DNA from: Paenibacillus sp. D2_2
Lineage (GTDB): Bacteria; Bacillota; Bacilli; Paenibacillales; Paenibacillaceae
DNA: 64,000 bases
Direction: 5' to 3'
Assembly (NCBI RefSeq): GCF_031199965.1
Contig: NZ_CP133605.1
Span: 4,248,501 to 4,312,500 of the forward strand
The notes beneath the pieces were generated by a model. It made no database searches. It was given only the letters and a program-made list of their open reading frames with translations, and was not told the origin of the DNA. A program made the position numbers and the translations under genes. Each line of letters starts with the position of its first letter. Within the stretch, counting starts at the first letter, position 1. Shown piece after piece: positions 38,477-49,737 of the stretch.

Positions 38477-38635
38477 GTGGACAGTAGTCCGAGTTATCGA
38501 TTATGTAAATTCACTTTCAAATCTGTACTGGGGGAGATACGTTCACTTGCCCTCCTATCAATACCTTACTTATTCCTCCCGCGAAAAAAATCTTTTCTCA
38601 AGGGTCTATTTAAGTACGCGTATATGACATGGTAA
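38477..38635 (+). CDS. Putative 52-codon leader peptide between M-box and mgtA
   Basis: GTG start 8 nt after a strong AGGGGG site, reading VDSSPSYRLCKFTFKSVLGE and ending ...KYAYMTW, TAG-free to TAA/TGG-adjacent stop at 38633-38635. Basic with a hydrophobic middle (RSLALLSIPYLFLP). It lies after the first and before the second terminator. An ATG at 38456 is also in frame. Not a family I know. By analogy with Salmonella mgtL it may couple translation to a second attenuation step, but this is inference. Confidence 0.4.
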   Translation: MDSSPSYRLCKFTFKSVLGEIRSLALLSIPYLFLPRKKSFLKGLFKYAYMTW

Positions 38636-38656
38636 TGCATCGGAACGGTTCAGATC

Positions 38657-38690
38657 AGGCTCTCTCTGGAAACAGAGAGGGCCTTTTTTT
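38657..38690 (+). terminator. Second terminator upstream of mgtA
   Basis: GGCTCTCTCTG-GAAA-CAGAGAGGGCC then seven Ts, only 57 nt before the mgtA start. mgtA transcription from the M-box promoter must pass it, or a second promoter exists between 38690 and 38748. Confidence 0.88.
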
Positions 38691-38747
38691 GTGTCCTCCC
38701 AACTGAACTGAGTAAGCGGCGTATCGTACGCCCAAGGAGGAATTGTT

Positions 38748-41393
38748 ATGAACAAATTGAACAAGTTGAAAAAAGACAAAATGACGAAAGAAATTGCTGA
38801 ACGTCTCATTCAAGCATCGATTTCTATGGAAGAGGATATTCTGGATGATCTCCAGACCCAGCATCAAGGACTTAGTGAAGCGGAAGCTAAAAAAAGACTT
38901 GAGACAACCGGAAAAAATGAGATTGCCCACGATAAGACACCAGCTTGGTATATCCAACTGCTTGCCTGCTTTAAAAATCCGTTTATTCTGATCTTGCTAT
39001 TCCTGGCTGCATTCTCCTATTTCATGGACGATGATATTGAAGCGGTCGTCATCATCACTACGATGGTTACCATCAGCGTTATCATTACATTTACGCAAGA
39101 GTTTCGTTCGTCGCGGACAGCAGAGAAACTAAAGGCGATGGTTAAAACAACCTCAGCCGTGACCCGTCAATCGGCACAAAAAGAAATCGATATGGAGCTT
39201 CTAGTACCTGGCGACATTATTCATTTATCGGCAGGCGACATGGTACCTGCTGATGTAAGGCTACTCCAGTCTAAAGATTTACACGTTGGTGAATCAGCTC
39301 TGACCGGGGAAGCTATGCCTGTTGAGAAGTTGGATACAATTCCGCGCGGAACATTAAAGATGTATAACAAGCCGCATAATAAACCGCTGAATGCTCTAGA
39401 GCTTAACAATATTTGTTATATGGGCACCAATATCATCAGTGGTTCGGCCACCGGCGTTGTCTTATCGACCGGATCCGATACTTACTTCGGATCGATGGCC
39501 AGTACACTTGTCGGAAAACCGCCTCTCACTAGCTTTGATAAAGGCATTAAGAGCATTACCTTCGTCCTGGTTCGCTTTATGATGATCATGGTTCCTATTA
39601 TTTTTGTCATCAATGGGTTCACCAAAGGGGACTGGTGGGACGCCCTCTTGTTTGGCTTATCAATTGCAGTAGGATTGACCCCAGAAATGTTGCCTGTAGT
39701 TGTCGCCGGAAATCTCGCTAAGGGTGCAGCTACCATGGCTAAAAATAAAGTGGTTGTGAAGCGCCTTAATGCGATCCAAAACTTAGGCGCGATGGATATT
39801 CTGTGCACCGATAAAACGGGAACATTAACCCAAGATAAAATTATTCTCGAAAAGCATCTAGACATTACAGGCAATGAAAATAAGAAGGTGCTAGAATACG
39901 CGTATTTGAACAGCCATCATCAAACCGGACTTAAAAATCTGCTCGACGTCGCCGTGCTGGAGCATGCCGAGCTTAACCAAATTACAGGAGTAGAGGATAA
40001 CTATATTAAAATCGATGAAATTCCATTTGATTTTAACCGCCGTCGCATGTCGGTCGTGCTTGAGAAAAAAGGAAACGGCCACACCCTAGTCTGTAAGGGA
40101 GCGATGGAAGAAGTACTTGGTATCTGTTCATATGTAGAGGAGAACGGAGCATATATCCCATTGACTGAGGAATATATCAACAAAGTACAAAGCCTCGTCG
40201 ATCACATGAATCATGACGGCTTGCGGGTACTTGCTGTTGCCGTAAAACATAGCGGAGCCAGAGAAGAAGCCTACGGTGTAGCGGATGAGAAGGAGCTTGT
40301 TCTTGTCGGCTTCCTTGCTTTCCTTGATCCACCAAAGGAAACTGCCAAAACAGCCATTCTTGCCCTTAAAGAAAACGGCATCGAAGTAAAGGTAATCACA
40401 GGCGATAATGAAGCAGTTACCAGAAAGGTTTGTAAAGATGTAGGAATTAAGATCAACGATTTGCTGCTAGGCAGCGCCATTGATGAATTAACAGATGAAC
40501 AGCTTGCTGAAGTTGCAGAGCGGACAACGGTATTTGCCAAGGTGAATCCATTGCAAAAAGCAAGAATCGTTCGGGTATTAAAGAGCAAGGGGCATACTGT
40601 CGGCTTTATGGGAGACGGAATCAATGACGCCGTATCTTTAAAAGAAGCAGATGTAGGGATTTCCGTAGATACGGCCGTCGATATTGCTAAGGAATCTGCA
40701 GATATTATTCTGCTCGAGAAGAGCTTAATGGTCTTGGAGCAAGGCGTCATTCAAGGTCGTATCACCTTCGGCAACATGATCAAATATATCAAAATGACAG
40801 CGAGCTCGAACTTCGGAAATGTGTTCAGCGTGCTGGTTGCTAGCGCCTTTATTCCTTTTCTTCCGATGCTGCCTATTCATTTGCTGATTCAAAATTTGTT
40901 TTATGATATTTCGCAGCTCTCCATCCCTTGGGATCGAATGGATAAAGAATATTTGCGTAAGCCACAAAAATGGAATGCTAAATCTGTTAGCCGATTCATG
41001 ATATTTATTGGTCCGATCAGTTCCATTTTTGATATCACAACCTATGCATTAATGTGGTATATCTTCTCGGCGAACTCCATCGATCATCAAACTCTGTTCC
41101 AATCTGGATGGTTTATTGAAGGTTTGCTGTCACAAACGCTCATCGTTCACATGATCCGGACCGAGAAAATACCGTTCTTGCAAAGCAGAGCCAGTGCCCC
41201 TGTCATTCTGTTAACCGCTTTGATCATGGGATTGGGTATTTTCATTCCATTCAGCAGCTTCGGATCTAGCCTCGGTCTTGAGCCATTGCCGATGAGTTAT
41301 TTCCCTTGGCTCGTAGTAACCTTGTTGTGCTACTGCGTGTTAACCCAAATTATCAAGAAGTGGTATATCCGTAAATTCAACGATTGGCTGTAA
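38748..41393 (+). CDS. mgtA: Magnesium-importing P-type ATPase MgtA
   Basis: 881 residues, intact. P-type ATPase class III B: phosphorylation motif ILCTDKTGTLTQDK at residue ~355, TGE in GESALTGEAMPVEK (~185), hinge GFMGDGINDAVSLKEADVGI (~625), and ten predicted membrane helices. The start has AAGGAGG 7 nt upstream. Imports Mg2+ when it is scarce. Controlled by the M-box and the second terminator described above. Ends 12 nt before the reading frame of a trpS remnant. Confidence 0.97.
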   Translation: MNKLNKLKKDKMTKEIAERLIQASISMEEDILDDLQTQHQGLSEAEAKKRLETTGKNEIAHDKTPAWYIQLLACFKNPFILILLFLAAFSYFMDDDIEAVVIITTMVTISVIITFTQEFRSSRTAEKLKAMVKTTSAVTRQSAQKEIDMELLVPGDIIHLSAGDMVPADVRLLQSKDLHVGESALTGEAMPVEKLDTIPRGTLKMYNKPHNKPLNALELNNICYMGTNIISGSATGVVLSTGSDTYFGSMASTLVGKPPLTSFDKGIKSITFVLVRFMMIMVPIIFVINGFTKGDWWDALLFGLSIAVGLTPEMLPVVVAGNLAKGAATMAKNKVVVKRLNAIQNLGAMDILCTDKTGTLTQDKIILEKHLDITGNENKKVLEYAYLNSHHQTGLKNLLDVAVLEHAELNQITGVEDNYIKIDEIPFDFNRRRMSVVLEKKGNGHTLVCKGAMEEVLGICSYVEENGAYIPLTEEYINKVQSLVDHMNHDGLRVLAVAVKHSGAREEAYGVADEKELVLVGFLAFLDPPKETAKTAILALKENGIEVKVITGDNEAVTRKVCKDVGIKINDLLLGSAIDELTDEQLAEVAERTTVFAKVNPLQKARIVRVLKSKGHTVGFMGDGINDAVSLKEADVGISVDTAVDIAKESADIILLEKSLMVLEQGVIQGRITFGNMIKYIKMTASSNFGNVFSVLVASAFIPFLPMLPIHLLIQNLFYDISQLSIPWDRMDKEYLRKPQKWNAKSVSRFMIFIGPISSIFDITTYALMWYIFSANSIDHQTLFQSGWFIEGLLSQTLIVHMIRTEKIPFLQSRASAPVILLTALIMGLGIFIPFSSFGSSLGLEPLPMSYFPWLVVTLLCYCVLTQIIKKWYIRKFNDWL

Positions 41394-41405
41394 GTCATAT
41401 CTGAA

Positions 41406-41740
41406 TTACTCTAGCAGCCTTAGTTCGATCAACTGCCGAACTAGGGCTGCTTCCGGATATTTGTCCAATCTACGCCTATCATCATGCTTTCCGGCCCGAA
41501 GGGGCTGCCGAGATTCACGCTGAATGCACTAAAGGAACGATCGGTTGTACCGAGTGCAAGGAGCGACTTTGCACAGCGCTGAACATCCTGTTGGAACCAA
41601 TGCGTGAACGCCGTTCCTTCTACGAATCCAGACCAGGTGATGTTGATGATATACTCGGCTCGGGAACACGCAAGGCCTGTGAGATCGCCCGAGAGACCAT
41701 GCAGGAAGTTCGAGAAGCGATGGGTATGAACTATTTCTGA
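41406..41740 (+). pseudogene. trpS: 3' remnant of a tryptophanyl-tRNA synthetase gene
   Basis: Open frame without a start, ~110 codons. From about 41456 it reads DICPIYAYHHAFRPEGAAEI, then HAECTKGTIGCTECKERL, EPMRERRSFYESRPGDVDDI and MQEVREAMGMNYF, stop TGA at 41738. This is the C-terminal anticodon-binding end of class I TrpRS of the type with an IGCxxCK segment. The catalytic domain is missing and mgtA lies directly upstream, so the 5' part was displaced. The first ~16 codons overlap a GCAGCC/GGCTGC-type hairpin. Confidence 0.8.
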
Positions 41741-41745
41741 TATAC

Positions 41746-41799
41746 GAAAAAAGAGGGTGTCCCCGGGCCATGGTCATGGCTTGAAGGGACACCCTCTTT
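41746..41799 (-). terminator. Strong terminator of the SLH surface-protein gene
   Basis: AAAGAGGGTGTCCC / GGGACACCCTCTTT, perfect 14-bp stem with a second internal GCCATG/CATGGC hairpin, six Ts on the minus strand; also closes the trpS remnant. Confidence 0.92.
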
Positions 41800-41805
41800 G
41801 ATTGA

Positions 41806-44800
41806 TTATCGGTTCATAGCAACATAGATCATTTTAGCAACTTCCGCACGAGTAAGCTCGCCCTGCGGGTCAAATTGATGATTGCCTTTGCCATTGATGA
41901 TATTTTGCGCCTGCAGACGATTGACCGCTTCCTTCGCCCAAGCTGAGATCTCAGCGCTATCTGTGAAGACCGTATCTACCGTGCCTACCGAAGATTTATG
42001 CAAGTAGACATCCAGCGGTCAATAACAACAGCCGCTTCCTCACGCGTAATCTCTGCCTGAGGACGGAATGCTCCTCCGCTTCCTTGGATTAGTCCAAGCT
42101 CTGCAGCCACTGTCACATAACCTCCGTAGTAGGTGTTCAAGGCTACATCATTAAATGGCGAAGCTCCTTCTTTCGCTTGCACCCCCGATGCCCGGACGAG
42201 AAGCGTGACGAAGTCGGCACGGCTAATCTTCTGATTTGGCTGGAAATGCTGCGAATCAACGCCGGTGATCACATGCTTGGCCGTCAGCTTCTGAATGAAA
42301 TCCTGGGCCCAGTTACCTATTACATCCGCAAAAGTCTTATGGTACTCAAGTACAGCGAATGATGATAGCTGATCGGTTGTAAATTCCAGGCTGCCTTGAT
42401 CAAAGGTACAGCCTAAATATGCAGATTGACCGCCAGAAATCCGATAAATACCGGCATAGTCCCAGTTAAGCTGTTCTGGAGCGAGTGTTCTCTTTACCTT
42501 AACTGGTCCACCAAGACGCTCAATTGGTATCTCTTGGCCTGCTTTCACGGCAATCATTCGCAGTGTATAGACAAGACCCGCGGAGCGATAATCTGGATTA
42601 CTGTTTAAAACTTTTTGTAAATCAGTTTGAAGAGATGCATTGGTAATCGTCTCGATATACAAAGTGACCTTATCCGCTTCGATTGCATCGCTCGTCAGTG
42701 ACGTTGCAGGAATCGTGAGACTAACAGACCCGGCTTCAATTCGAATCATCAGCTTGCGCTGTTGTAATTGTCCTAATAGTGCTGCGTCCAAATCAAGCTT
42801 GGCCGTCTCACCCGCACCCTGCAATTGAATTAGGATTGTTCCATCTGCGGCTTGGAACGCTTGCTCCAGAACTGGCTTACTGACAAAATAAGCGCCATCT
42901 TTACCCGCTTCAGCTACAATAACTCCATCTTTCAGCTGGCTTAGGGGATCCGGATTTGGGGTACTTCCTCCATTGTTGCCTGAGCCCGGAGTTGATGTTC
43001 CCGGATTTGGAATTGGGTCTGGCTTCGGATCAGGATCAGGACGACTTGGCTCTGTTGCGCTCCCTGTATAGAATCCCCAGATATCGGATGTAGCACTGCC
43101 GCTGAACCCGTCATTCGCTCTAGCATACCACTGGTAATAACGGTCGGATGTTAGACCGTTCCAGGTTACTGAAGCATTTGTACCGCTCTCTACCTGCACC
43201 TTTTGTCCGATAAGCTGATCAGTATAAACCTTAACGCCGATATAATCTGTGGCGACACGCTTCATCTTCGGCTGCAGATCAAGATCCAGTGAGAACTCGT
43301 CTTTACCCGGGTATATCTCCGGGTCATAATAGTTGTAATTATCCAGGTAAGGAGAATAAGTCTTAATGTGTAGCTTATTATTTTGCATATCGAACTGCAT
43401 CAAGCGGATATATCCCAGTCCACCCTCCTCTGCACCTTGATAATCGGCGAGCATTTGATATACCTTACGATCACTCACTCCATCTCCATCATCATCCAAC
43501 TCATCGACTTTCAGCTGTGCATCATGATAATGGCCGCTTAAGGCCGCAATTACGTTCTTGTTAGGTTTAATGACCTTCTCGAAGATTTGATCCGCGATTG
43601 GAGCACGATTGTTCGATACGAGCAAGTATTCATGCAAGGCCAGAATCGCCTTTCTCTCCGGATATTTCGCGACGACCTGATTCATCCATTCGATCTCTTT
43701 GTCACCCAGTCCCCAGCCCATATAGACGATGATAAAATCATTGCCACCTGCAGATACAAGATCATAGTGACCGCGGTTATTATCGTACGAGCCGGCGAAT
43801 GTCGGCATCTTCTTGAATCTGTCCTCCCCAAAGTATTTCCAGTAGTTTGTATAGTCATTTTGTTGGTGGCCTACATCATGATTGCCAGCCAGTACGCCAT
43901 AAGGAATGTTGGCATCCTCAAGCACCTTCATATCCTTATCCGCTTCTAGCCACTGATATTCCTGGTACTCCTTATCAACGATATCCCCGGTGTGAATCAC
44001 GTATTTCAATTTGATCTTATCCTTATTTTCGGCGATCCACTGCACATTCTTCTGATAAATATACGGATAGTCCTGTGAGTAATACTGTGTATCCGACATC
44101 CATAAGAAAGAGAAATCATAAGGATCATCACTGACCGGCCCTGATTTTGAGGCAGCAGCGATCTCATCTTGAATCATGATCTGTATCGTATTGGCTTTCG
44201 CCTGTTTGATCATGTAGTCGCCTGCGAGAACAGTAGCGCTAAGCTCGAAATCCTCTGTTCCAGCAATCTTGTAGACAAGCTGCTTCCATTGCTGAGCAGG
44301 CTCGCTCCAAGCATACAGACTCACTTTCCGTCCTTCAAGAGAATGCCCGTTCCATACAATATCTACTTGGTCGGACGGCTTGATAGACGGATCCAAAGTA
44401 ATCTCATAACGCTGATATGGGAACTGATCCACTGCATCATTCACCAAATACTTACCGTCTACCGCGCGGATATCTTCATATTCCTGTGCAGTCAAAGCTT
44501 GCTCACCTTGCGGAACCATCATCTTTGGCGGTTCGGTATCGGAGGAATTCTTATAACCTGTGAATCCCTCCGAACGGTTTCCGTCATATTTAAATCCTCG
44601 ATAGAAGGATACATCCATCGGATCTTCAGTCGGGTCCGTCACTTTCACAGTCAGATCTGGATGAAGCGATACCTTCTCCTGGCCCTGCTGCGGAGATACA
44701 AGCTCCGGCTGGTTCGGATTCTCATTCGGCACACTAAAGCGAATAGTCTTTTGCGACTTATTGCCCACTTTATCGGCGGCTTCCAGGAAGAGAACATGCT

Positions 44801-47800
44801 CTCCACCCTTTAATTTCCCGGACGAAGTGGCATAAGGCAAGGCAATGGATTGATCATCCAGCTTCGCATCAAGCCGATCTAACCCTGCTCCGTGATCCTC
44901 CGCACTCGCATCGATTGTGAACTCACCGCGATATTCCTTACCATCCTCCACAGTTGCCTGAATGGAAGGAGCGGTATTATCAACAATAACCGTAGACGTT
45001 AATTCATCGGTGTTATGCAGCAGCTCAACAGTATGCTCTCCATCGGCTACTTTACGGGTATCCCATGAATAAGCCTTGGACTTAAGCATCTCTGGCGTCA
45101 AATTGAACTGGAAGCCAATCCATTCTTGTTTGCCGGAGCTGTCTCCCATCTTGATCTCTTTATCGCGTACCGCATATTTTGGATCCCATATTTCTGTGCC
45201 ATCGGCGAGAAGCAGCCTGACATTTTTAATCTCGAAATCATCCTTGTTCTCCTCGACCCGATCGTCAAATGGCGAGGACTTGGAGCCGGAGCGAATATAT
45301 ATAATATTATCGTCTCCCAATTGCAGGCGACTAGCATCAATCGGGAATGATAGTGTCGTGTAACTGGTGATTGGATCCATGAATGTATATAAGATCGTCT
45401 TGTCTTTTAATGCTGGATCGCCCATCGTAATCGCATTTTTAAAATAATAATCCACACTGTTCGCTTCAAATACGAAGTAAGCGTCCTGCTCGAGCGCCGG
45501 GAAAGTATTCTGCTTGTTCAAGGCTTGTCCATCTACGCGAAGCTGCAATTCATCCGGACCTGCTTGTTCGGCTGTACCTTTGATCGTCAACTCTCCGTGG
45601 ACAACCTCCCCATCCTTCACATTCAGACGAAGCGGTGAATGATCCGGACCGCCCACCACGTTAACCCGTATTGGGTTAGACTGAATCTCATTCGTACCGT
45701 CCGAGACTACGAAATAGTATTCAATATAGGAGCGACCGATTAAATCGGCTGATGTTAATTTATAGTGATACAGCTTGTCGTTATAGTCCTCTGTCAAATT
45801 ATGTCCAACGTAATCCGTCTGCTTGTCGGAGTGAATAAATACCTGCACAGAGGCGATCTGCCGATCATCCTTGGCAAAGGCCTTCAAATGGAGCGTATCC
45901 GCCTGATCAACTTCAGTCACTCCAGTCATGTCTTCTAATTCCGGTTTGATCGTATCTGGAACCACATGAACCGGAACAGCCGGGACCTGAGCAGGATCTA
46001 CCGTGCCAGGGGTAGGTGCATTGATGCCTGAGCTAACTTTAATCATTGTCGTACTGCCATCTACAGGATATTTGAACTCAATTGCCTTATCTTCTTTCGT
46101 CTCATCTCCCACAGTTCCGCCATCATAGAGTATAGCGCTGTTATAATAAGCGGCTGAGACTTCTCGCTCCGTATTCGTCTTGATCACGACGCCTCTGGAG
46201 CCTGAGTTGGCCATTCCATCGCTCTGAATCTGGAATAGATTATCATTCAGTACTAAATTGGTATGATAGAAATTGTTGAAATCGTCTACTGTATAATCGC
46301 TGTTCATGCTATTGATGATCCAGAAGACCACCGACTTCTGAGCTGGAATTACAAAATCAGATTTGGTCGAGGCCCACTTCACGTCTGATCCAACGCCCTT
46401 ATCAGGATAGCGATAGTAGATTTTATAATTATTGAAGTTTACTGGTTGATCGGTATTATTATATATTTCGATAAATTCATAAGCATCGGAAGAAGTCCCG
46501 GTACATTCGTTGAGTTCGGTACAAGCTCTGTCACCAGCAATTGAGGGGCTTGATCCGCGTTAAATTCCGGGGTATTCACGTTTACAGAATAGCTCTCTAC
46601 CGTGCTTCTAACACGGATCTTATAATCTAGTTTGGACTCTACCAGAGCAACTGCCGGAATCGTAGCGCGATACTGCTCGCCGCCGGAATTGCTCATAGTA
46701 ATCATTGTATAACGCGCTTGTGCAGGCGTCTTGTACAGTAACTGGACTTCCGGAATAGGATTGACACCATCGTTAAGGTTCTTCACAATGGCCAAGATCT
46801 CCAAGTCCTTTACATTTACAGTTCCTACCGGAGAGTGAATAATCTCAGGCAGAGTTCCCTGCGACCTCTGAGTCAACTGTTCATCCTGCACAATCCCTGG
46901 TGTTGCCGGGTTCTTCCCGGCGGTTGGAAGCAAGACCATGTCCGTGCTGTTCGTATCCGGAAGCTGGTACTCGATCCCCTTATTTACCGAGACATGTTCT
47001 TTATCGTAAGAAGCTGAGACGATCACACTGTTATCAACTACACTACGGATTTGAATATTGCGGGATGCGGTATTGGCCATCCCCCCGTTACCATTGATCC
47101 GGAATAGATTGACCCCTTCTACAAGATCAGCAGCCGCATTGAAATTACGGATAAAGTCCCTCTCATCAATCGTCTCGTTCACCCCATTCATAATCCAGAA
47201 TACAATAGGTGAACGTGCTGGAATCGAGATACTAGAAGCCGGTGTCCATTTGTCTTTATTGTTATAATAGAAGTAATAGTCCTGACCGAATTGAATCGTC
47301 TTGTCCGTATTGTTATATACCTCTACATATTCATAAGCATCCGAGCCAGACACATTGTCCGTATCCGGCACTAGCTCCGTGATTAACAGTTTGGGAGAGC
47401 TTAGCCTCTCTCTATCCCTACGCTTGTCTGCTGCAGTTCAACGTGGTATGTCTCCGACTGAACTGGCGCTCCGTCCTGTTCAGTCACTTCAATATAATAA
47501 TCGAGCTGCTGACCGTCTAGCTTATCCGCCGGGATAACAGCCTGATATGTACTCTCTTCTATCCAATCTAGTGAAATCGAAGCTTGAGGTTGTGCATCGA
47601 CGACATAATACACCGCTGCCGTTACTGCTTGTCCCTCACTAGTAATAGCAGCATCAATCGTATAATCCTGCTGCTTATATGCAGTAGTAGGGACATGATT
47701 GATCTGCAATTCCATTTCCATTGCCTTCGCCAATCCAGCTGGAACGACCAGTCCTAACAGTAAGCAGCTCATAACGAGCAATGAAATCCACCGTGTGCTT

Positions 47801-47817
47801 CGTACTAAAATCTTCAA
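41806..47817 (-). CDS. Giant lamin-tail / metallophosphoesterase / SLH surface protein, three frameshifts
   Basis: ~2004 residues reconstructed. Signal peptide (residues 1-32); beta-rich region; two lamin-tail domains (~150-305 and ~430-595), each with a LLxTELVP...Y-E-x-x-E-x-Y-N-N motif; several Ig/Big-like segments; a calcineurin-like phosphoesterase (~1240-1480) with WMSDTQYYS, IHTGDIVD, LAGNHDVG and LSGHYHDAQ metal-binding motifs; a Pro/Asp-rich linker (~1590-1620); and three SLH repeats (~1830-2003) that bind pyruvylated wall polymer. Breaks near 47405 (to VGIERRLSSPKLLITELVP), 46497 (to VPGTSSDAYEFIEIYNN) and 42002 (to DRWMSTLHKSSVGTVD), each one added base. Cell-surface phosphohydrolase; substrate unknown. 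Confidence 0.85.
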
Positions 47818-47981
47818 GATCCTAACACTCTCCTTAGTCCGTAATGTAAGCTAGTTTAATACCTTGGCATTTCTAATAGGGTACTATTGGTGTATTTGGA
47901 CAGTATTATGAAAGTGTTAAAAATAGATTTACTAAAAACTTTATGATATATCAGAAATTCATAGAATTGGCTCTTCCTCAA

Positions 47982-48017
47982 AAACAAAACCTGCGGATAT
48001 ATGCTCCGCCGGTTTTG
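47982..48017 (-). terminator. Terminator of the small LSm-like gene
   Basis: AAAACCGGCGGA-GCATATA-TCCGCAGGTTTT then GTTTTTG on the minus strand. Confidence 0.75.
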
Positions 48018-48059
48018 CACTCAATCTTAATATATTCTACGTGTCCTTCTTACGGATCC

Positions 48060-48293
48060 TTATAACAAAAGGATAATAGCCAGCAAATCGAATAATACGA
48101 GCGGTAAAATGAAGGGGAAGAAAGTAGCGTGCGCCTTGCTGCCCTTATGATGAACCCCGCTCACCTTGAGATACACCTTCTTATCCGAGACTTTGATGAT
48201 CGTCCCATACAGAACTGCGCCCGTCTTCATCTTAATTTTAACACGTTTATTCACATATTTACGGGCTTGCTTATATCCGACTGGTGTCGCCAA
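48060..48293 (-). CDS. Small membrane protein of unknown function
   Basis: 77 residues from TTG 48293, preceded by AGGAGG 10 nt upstream; an ATG at 48335 lies ahead of that site and is less likely. N-terminal beta-strand pattern (KYVNKRVKIKMKTGAVLYGT) recalls an LSm/SH3-like barrel, and the last 17 residues form a hydrophobic helix (FPFILPLVLFDLLAIILLL). No named family recognised. Own terminator; stands alone. Confidence 0.65.
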   Translation of the reverse strand: MATPVGYKQARKYVNKRVKIKMKTGAVLYGTIIKVSDKKVYLKVSGVHHKGSKAHATFFPFILPLVLFDLLAIILLL

Positions 48294-48380
48294 ATGTGCC
48301 TCACCTCCTGTAGTGTTGGCACAATATATGCGCATATCCCCAGGGAAGTGTGGGCTAACACCGACAACATCAATATGATA

Positions 48381-49604
48381 TTAGGCCTCCGTATCCCCAA
48401 TAGTTCGTTGCAGTTGCCGATGTGCTCCGAGCAAGAAGGGAATACCACACACCGTCGTTAACGCCAATATGGCGAAGATCAGTGTAGCGGAAGCAGCGCC
48501 CAAGGAATTAAGCAGCAGTCCGCCAAGTAATGGAGCCATTACATTCCCCAAATTGTTAAAACCGAACATCCCAAAATAGGTGCCACGTAAATCTGGTTTA
48601 GCAATACGGTCGACAAGTACATCTGTCATGGTAAACATCAGCACCTCCCCGACCGTGAATATGATAACCCCGAGCATAAATGACCATATCTGATGGAAGC
48701 TACCAAATACCAGCATGCTTATAGCAACTAATAGATTGCCTGTTATTAGAGGAAGTGCTGGGGAGAAACGACTGGCGAATCTGACAATCGGGAACTGCAC
48801 GATCAGCACAACCACGGCATTCAATGAGATCATATAACCGAACCATTTCGCACCGTCTGTGACATATGGACTCATCTCCATATACTGAGCTAACGTAGAG
48901 TCAAAATGCCCGTAACCGAGTACACAAAAAATCATGCCAATCAGCACATACATAAAAGTGCGGTCTTTACCTGTTACTCGGAAAGCCTCCGATAGTGTTA
49001 ACCGTTCACTACCAGATGACTTCGCACCGCCGATCTCACGATGAACAAAAAACTGTACGACTAGAACTACCCCATAGCTCAGATACACTATACCCGCGAT
49101 AAGAAACCCGAGGCCAGATTGCGTCGTTCCTAACCACATACCGAGCAGTGGTCCGATAACCACCCCGATATTAATCGCCGCGTAACGGAGATTGAAGACG
49201 AGCAACTTACTCTCTCGCGACGTAATATCAGCTAGTAGCGCTCTGGAGGTTGGTTCGAACATTGCCCGGCATAATCCGTTCAGAGCGTTCATAATGAAGA
49301 AGAGCCAGATTCGGTCTGCGGCCGCAAAGCCGAAGAAGACAAGCACCCAGCCAAACACCGAAATGAATAGAACCGCCTTACGCCCGATGACATCGGAAAT
49401 ATAGCCTCCATAGAAGCTGGCGAAGACACCAATCAGAGAGCTGACCGCGACGACCATCCCCGCCTCTGCCGGAGTCGCATGCAGAAATCTAATCAAATAA
49501 ATCGATAAAAAAGGAATACTCATCGAAGTAGCCATCCTGCCGAAGATCGTTCCGGCAATAATGGTCCAGCATAGTGGGTGAATCTGCTTCAGGTGTAATT
49601 TCAT
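48381..49604 (-). CDS. MFS transporter
   Basis: 407 residues from ATG 49604 (GAAAGAGG upstream), twelve helices, intact. Motif A in loop 2-3 reads GGYISDVIGRKAVLF, and an antiporter-type RAMFEPTSRALLAD follows in TM4-5. Resembles the YttB/MDR-type exporters of Bacillales. Substrate unknown. Monocistronic between the small membrane gene and the YesM-like kinase. Confidence 0.85.
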   Translation of the reverse strand: MKLHLKQIHPLCWTIIAGTIFGRMATSMSIPFLSIYLIRFLHATPAEAGMVVAVSSLIGVFASFYGGYISDVIGRKAVLFISVFGWVLVFFGFAAADRIWLFFIMNALNGLCRAMFEPTSRALLADITSRESKLLVFNLRYAAINIGVVIGPLLGMWLGTTQSGLGFLIAGIVYLSYGVVLVVQFFVHREIGGAKSSGSERLTLSEAFRVTGKDRTFMYVLIGMIFCVLGYGHFDSTLAQYMEMSPYVTDGAKWFGYMISLNAVVVLIVQFPIVRFASRFSPALPLITGNLLVAISMLVFGSFHQIWSFMLGVIIFTVGEVLMFTMTDVLVDRIAKPDLRGTYFGMFGFNNLGNVMAPLLGGLLLNSLGAASATLIFAILALTTVCGIPFLLGAHRQLQRTIGDTEA

Positions 49605-49693
49605 TGAATGCCTCTCTTTCATGAAGTTAGTATTCTATCAGATTCCTCACTAAGTTAAATTATGTAAACAAAATGATAACGCCAATAATAGCA

Positions 49694-49728
49694 AAGGGCC
49701 TGGCATACCGTCAAGCAGCTGCCATGGC
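49694..49728 (-). terminator. Terminator of the YesN/YesM-like operon
   Basis: GGGCCATGGCA ... TGCCAGGCCC stem on the minus strand ending in TTTGCTATT, 10 nt past the kinase stop. Confidence 0.7.
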
Positions 49729-49737
49729 CCAATCAAT

